A stretch of DNA of 16,591 bases from DATARH01 sp036273175 (GTDB taxonomy: Bacteria > Pseudomonadota > Alphaproteobacteria > ATCC43930 > CGMCC-115725). The stretch covers positions 1-16,591 of the forward strand of contig DASUIE010000311.1 of the NCBI GenBank assembly GCA_036273175.1, read 5' to 3'. How positions within the stretch are numbered: position 1 is the stretch's first letter; each line of letters starts with the position of its first letter. The notes under the pieces were generated by a model, which did no database searches, was not told the origin of the DNA, and saw only the letters and a program-made list of their open reading frames with translations. Below, in pieces: positions 14,436 to 16,591 of this stretch. Made by a program: the position numbers and the translations under genes.

Positions 14436-15398
14436 GTGAACCGCCGCCTGTTTGTTGCCGCCTGTCTGTCCGCTTTTGCGCCTCTGCCTGCCGCCGCGGC
14501 CGAGAAAAAGACCAAGATCGGGTTTTTGAGCTGGTTTCCGCCGTCGATGAAGGTGGATTTGGACCGCTTTCGCGAGGGCATGCGGCAATTCGGCTATGTC
14601 GACGGCACGAATTACGAGGTCGAGGCGCATTTCACCGCCGGCGATCCGGCCTTGACCCGGGAGGCCGCGCTCAAGCTGGTCCGCGAGCCGGTCGACCTGC
14701 TGATCGTGGTCGCGACCCCGGCGATCCATATCGCGAAGAAGACGACGCAGACGATTCCGATCGTCATGTATACGGCCAATGCGCTCGCGACCGGGTTGGT
14801 CCCGAGCCTGTCGCACCCCGGCGGCAACCTCACCGGCGTTTCCCTGCTGCTGACCGACTTGGCGGGAAAACGGCTGGGCTTGCTGAAGCAGATCCGCCCC
14901 GGGTTGCGCAAGGTCGCCTTTCTCGGCTCAAGCAAGGACCCGAACACCAAGACCTTCGTGCATGAGACCCAGCTCGCCGCCGACTCGCTTGGCGTCGCCC
15001 TCGCCGTGCGGCTCGTGGACGGGCCGGTCGCGATCGACCAAAGCCTGTTCAACGGGATGAGCGGAGAGGGATGCGAGGCGGTCATCGTCCAGCCGATATT
15101 CACCGGGTACCAGGACCGTATCGTCCCGATGGCGATGCAGGCGCGGCTGCCGGCCATCTCCGATTGGGCGGTGTTTGCGGCGGCCGGCGCGCTATTGACG
15201 TACGGCGCCAACCAGGCCGCGGGGGTCCGGCGGCTGGCGTATTACGTCGATCGCATCCTGAAAGGTGGCTCTCCGGCGGATTTGCCGATCGAGCAGCCGG
15301 AGCAATTCGAGCTTGTCGTCAACGCCGGGACGGCGGCGAGGCTGGGCTGGACGATACCGAAAGACATCCTGGTCCGGGCGGACCAGGTTATCGAGTAA
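14436..15398 (+). CDS. ABC transporter substrate-binding protein (PF04392 type), 320 aa
   Basis: A secreted periplasmic protein of the ABC_sub_bind family, which has a two-lobe periplasmic-binding fold and is much expanded in Bradyrhizobium-like soil bacteria; ligands are mostly unknown. The signal peptide is MNRRLF followed by a hydrophobic stretch and PAAAA, with cleavage likely after A22. Landmarks are KIGFLSWFPPSM, PVDLLIVVATPAIHIAKKTTQTIPIVM, the LVPSLSHPGGNLTGVS segment and the C-terminal VDRILKGGSPADLPIEQP. The GTG start at 14436 is set by GGAG at 14427-14430, inside the end of pntB, so translation looks coupled to pntB. No permease or ATPase gene is near, so it is an orphan. VAAC at 7-10 resembles a lipobox but lies too near the N-terminus. 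Confidence 0.92.
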   Translation: MNRRLFVAACLSAFAPLPAAAAEKKTKIGFLSWFPPSMKVDLDRFREGMRQFGYVDGTNYEVEAHFTAGDPALTREAALKLVREPVDLLIVVATPAIHIAKKTTQTIPIVMYTANALATGLVPSLSHPGGNLTGVSLLLTDLAGKRLGLLKQIRPGLRKVAFLGSSKDPNTKTFVHETQLAADSLGVALAVRLVDGPVAIDQSLFNGMSGEGCEAVIVQPIFTGYQDRIVPMAMQARLPAISDWAVFAAAGALLTYGANQAAGVRRLAYYVDRILKGGSPADLPIEQPEQFELVVNAGTAARLGWTIPKDILVRADQVIE

Positions 15399-15412
15399 TC
15401 GGTTATCGAGTA
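15386..15412 (+). repeat. 15-bp tandem duplication across the stop codon of the binding protein gene
   Basis: GGTTATCGAGTA occurs at 15386-15397 and again at 15401-15412, offset by 15 bp. The first copy encodes the final VIE and most of the TAA stop; the second repeats VIE in the same frame and ends in TAG. This looks like a slippage duplication that left a second, in-frame stop. No function is needed to explain it. Confidence 0.85.
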
Positions 15413-15424
15413 GAGCTGGGGCGC

Positions 15425-15628
15425 CTAGTACCCCTCGCGCTCCATGCGCTTGCGCAGGAGCTTGCGGTAGCGACGCACGGCCTCGGCCTTTTCGCGGGCG
15501 CGGCGCTCCGAAGGCTTCTCGTAGTTGCGGCGAAGCTTCATTTCCCGGAACACGCCCTCGCGCTGCATTTTCTTCTTCAAGGCCCTGAGGGCCTGATCGA
15601 CGTTGTTGTCGCGAACGAGGACTTGCAC
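15425..15628 (-). CDS. rpsU: Small ribosomal subunit protein bS21
   Basis: A 67-residue basic protein (MQVLVRDNNVDQALRALKKKMQREG...) matching alphaproteobacterial bS21, a 30S component near the anti-Shine-Dalgarno end of 16S rRNA that helps initiation. The start is GTG; an in-frame TGA five codons upstream rules out a longer product. The only purine-rich element, GGAG, is about ten bases before the GTG and can pair with CTCC in the space between (GGAG-CAGC-CTCC), so initiation may be weak or controlled. It is on the opposite strand to its neighbours, convergent with the binding protein gene (26 bp between stops) and divergent from the deformylase gene. Confidence 0.97.
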   Translation of the reverse strand: MQVLVRDNNVDQALRALKKKMQREGVFREMKLRRNYEKPSERRAREKAEAVRRYRKLLRKRMEREGY

Positions 15629-15663
15629 GGGGAGGCTGCTCCGTCAATGGGCGAGAAGAGCAA

Positions 15664-15692
15664 ACGCTAGCATTTCCGCCGCCCGTTGTGAA
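15664..15692 (-). promoter_or_regulatory. Candidate rpsU promoter
   Basis: On the minus strand TTCACA (complement of 15687-15692) matches five of six bases of the -35 consensus. Seventeen bases on, TAGCGT (complement of 15664-15669) is a poor but typical GC-rich-alphaproteobacterial -10. This would give a leader of roughly 30 nt before the GTG. Confidence 0.4.
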
Positions 15693-15710
15693 GCCGCGCC
15701 CGTCGGCTCA

Positions 15711-15716
15711 TATTAA
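15711..15716 (+). promoter_or_regulatory. Possible -10 giving a leaderless def transcript
   Basis: TATTAA lies four bases before the deformylase ATG, where no Shine-Dalgarno is visible. If this is the -10, transcription would start at or next to the ATG. A TTGTGA 19 bp upstream (15686-15691) is a weak -35 match. It could equally be chance AT-richness. Confidence 0.3.
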
Positions 15717-15720
15717 CCCT

Positions 15721-16272
15721 ATGGCTCTCCTCAAGATCGCCCGCATGGGCCATCCGGTCTTGCGCAGCCGTGCCCGGGAGGTTCCAGACCCGACGGCGCC
15801 GTGGGTCCGCCAACTCGCCGCCGACATGATCGAGACGATGGAGGATGCGGGCGGCACCGGCATCGCCGCGCCGCAGGTGCACGCGCCCCACCGCATTCTG
15901 GTGTTCCAGGTGCTCGGCGAGCGGGTTGGCGATCTGCCCGGCGACGGCGAGCAGCCGCTGACCGTGCTGGTCAACCCCGAGATCGAGCCGGTCGGCGACG
16001 AGCGCGTGCTCGGCTGGGAGGGCTGCCTATCGGTACCCGGGCTGCGCGGGGTGGTGCCGCGTCACTTGCGCGTCCGCTACCGCGGGCTCGGGCTCGACGG
16101 CGAGGAGATCGTGCGCGAGGCGGCGGGGTTTCACGCCCGCGTCGTCCAGCACGAATACGACCATCTCGACGGCATTCTCTACCCGCAGCGCATCACCGAT
16201 CACCGGTTGCTGGTATTCCTCGAGGAATTGCAGCGCCACCCGATCGACCTCGCCGAGTTCGTCAAGGCATGA
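15721..16272 (+). CDS. def: Peptide deformylase
   Basis: A 183-residue metalloenzyme that removes the formyl group from nascent N-termini. All three active-site motifs are present: GTGIAAPQ (45-52), EGCLS with the metal ligand C102, and QHEYDHLDG with H144, E145 and H148. The sequence resembles the additional deformylase copy of proteobacteria, so a second def, usually next to fmt, is likely elsewhere; this is inference. The ATG at 15721 gives the family N-terminus MALLKIARMGHPVLR; an upstream GTG in the same frame adds an unlikely tail. No Shine-Dalgarno is seen. Its TGA overlaps the ATG of the COQ9-family gene. Confidence 0.96.
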   Translation: MALLKIARMGHPVLRSRAREVPDPTAPWVRQLAADMIETMEDAGGTGIAAPQVHAPHRILVFQVLGERVGDLPGDGEQPLTVLVNPEIEPVGDERVLGWEGCLSVPGLRGVVPRHLRVRYRGLGLDGEEIVREAAGFHARVVQHEYDHLDGILYPQRITDHRLLVFLEELQRHPIDLAEFVKA

Positions 16273-16591
16273 AGAGCCCGCTCGCCGAAAGCGACCGCGA
16301 CCGGCTGATCGAGGCCCTGCTGCCCGACGTGCCCTTCGACGGCTGGACCCAGGCTGCGCTCCGGGTCGCGGCGCAGCGTTGCGACATCGCCGAAAGCGAA
16401 GCGCAGGCGCTGTTTCCCGGCGGCCCGCCCGACCTCGTGGCCGGGTTCAGCCGCTGGGCCGACCGGCGCATGCTCGACCGCCTGGAGCGGGCCGCGCTCG
16501 AAAACCCCGGCACCACCGCGCGAATCCGCCTCGCCGTACTGACCCGGTTCGACATCGTCGTACCGCACCGGGAGGCGGTGCGCGCGAGCCT
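16269..16591 (+). CDS. COQ9 family protein, N-terminal part
   Basis: The gene runs off the right edge; 107 complete codons are visible. The opening residues include LIEALLPDVPFDGWTQAALRVAAQRCDI and then ALFPGGPPDLVAGFSRWADRRMLDRLE, which are characteristic of the COQ9/TIGR02396 family (described as divergently transcribed from rpsU). COQ9 is a TetR-fold-like lipid-binding protein that presents ubiquinone intermediates to Coq7 in eukaryotes and many alphaproteobacteria. Its ATG overlaps the def stop (ATGA), so translation is coupled. Here def lies between it and rpsU, but the divergent orientation to rpsU is kept. Confidence 0.88.
   Translation, partial: MKSPLAESDRDRLIEALLPDVPFDGWTQAALRVAAQRCDIAESEAQALFPGGPPDLVAGFSRWADRRMLDRLERAALENPGTTARIRLAVLTRFDIVVPHREAVRAS

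Noticed and set aside
14436..14500. Lipobox-like VAAC in the binding protein signal peptide
   Set aside because: The Cys is at position 10 with only a few hydrophobic residues before it; a normal signal peptidase I site PAAAA fits better.
15418..15434. GGGG...CCCC pair between the binding protein and rpsU stops as a bidirectional terminator
   Set aside because: Only four pairs, a 9-base loop and no U-tract on either strand.
3381..15670. GCTAGC-type hexamers in several intergenic spots (near 3381, 3405, 6198, 15666)
   Set aside because: The flanks do not match each other, some overlap stop codons, and six to eight shared bases are expected by chance; not a repeat family.

Overview
The window is GC-rich chromosomal DNA (about two thirds G+C by eye) from an alphaproteobacterium, most likely a member or relative of the Rhodospirillales. 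The reasons are the proton-translocating transhydrogenase split into three genes with lengths (384, 135 and 464 aa) close to what I recall for Rhodospirillum rubrum, a COQ9-family gene near an alphaproteobacterial-type rpsU, a bfd-bfr pair, and a PF04392-type ABC binding protein. I see 20 protein genes, two of them cut by the window edges. I see no tRNA, rRNA, insertion sequence, phage gene or CRISPR array, and no gene-free stretch longer than 300 bases.

Left part (1-6756): a catabolic cluster with no regulator in view. A truncated gluconate-2-dehydrogenase-like GMC flavoprotein meets, tail to tail, a minus-strand pair (TauD/TfdA dioxygenase, then a TIM-barrel amidohydrolase). A 71-bp divergent gap separates this pair from a plus-strand set: HpcH/HpaI aldolase, a second amidohydrolase and a second GMC oxidoreductase. 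A carboxymuconolactone-decarboxylase-like protein faces this set from the other side. The enzyme mix (alcohol oxidation, Fe/2OG oxygenation, hydrolysis or decarboxylation, retro-aldol cleavage to pyruvate) suggests breakdown of an oxygenated organic acid or ring compound; the substrate cannot be read from the sequence.

Middle part (6850-11224): an iron-storage pair, bfd-bfr, behind a near-perfect Fur-like palindrome. Then four regulatory genes all on the minus strand: ECF sigma factor, its membrane anti-sigma factor, an OmpR-type response regulator and its histidine kinase. The sigma and anti-sigma genes overlap, the response regulator and kinase genes overlap, and the two pairs are separated by 67 bp that carries a perfect TATAAT hexamer.

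Right part (11225-16591): a 226-bp divergent region with a TTACCA-N3-TGGTAA palindrome leads into pntAA-pntAB-pntB. A periplasmic ABC-type binding protein gene follows pntB after 2 bp with no transporter partners. Then come rpsU (minus) and, divergently, a peptide deformylase gene overlapping a COQ9-family gene that leaves the window.

Nothing here is clearly a new class of system. The best leads are the catabolic cluster, the binding protein tied to transhydrogenase, the ECF promoter candidate lying on its own start codon, and several small palindromes sitting on promoters or start sites.
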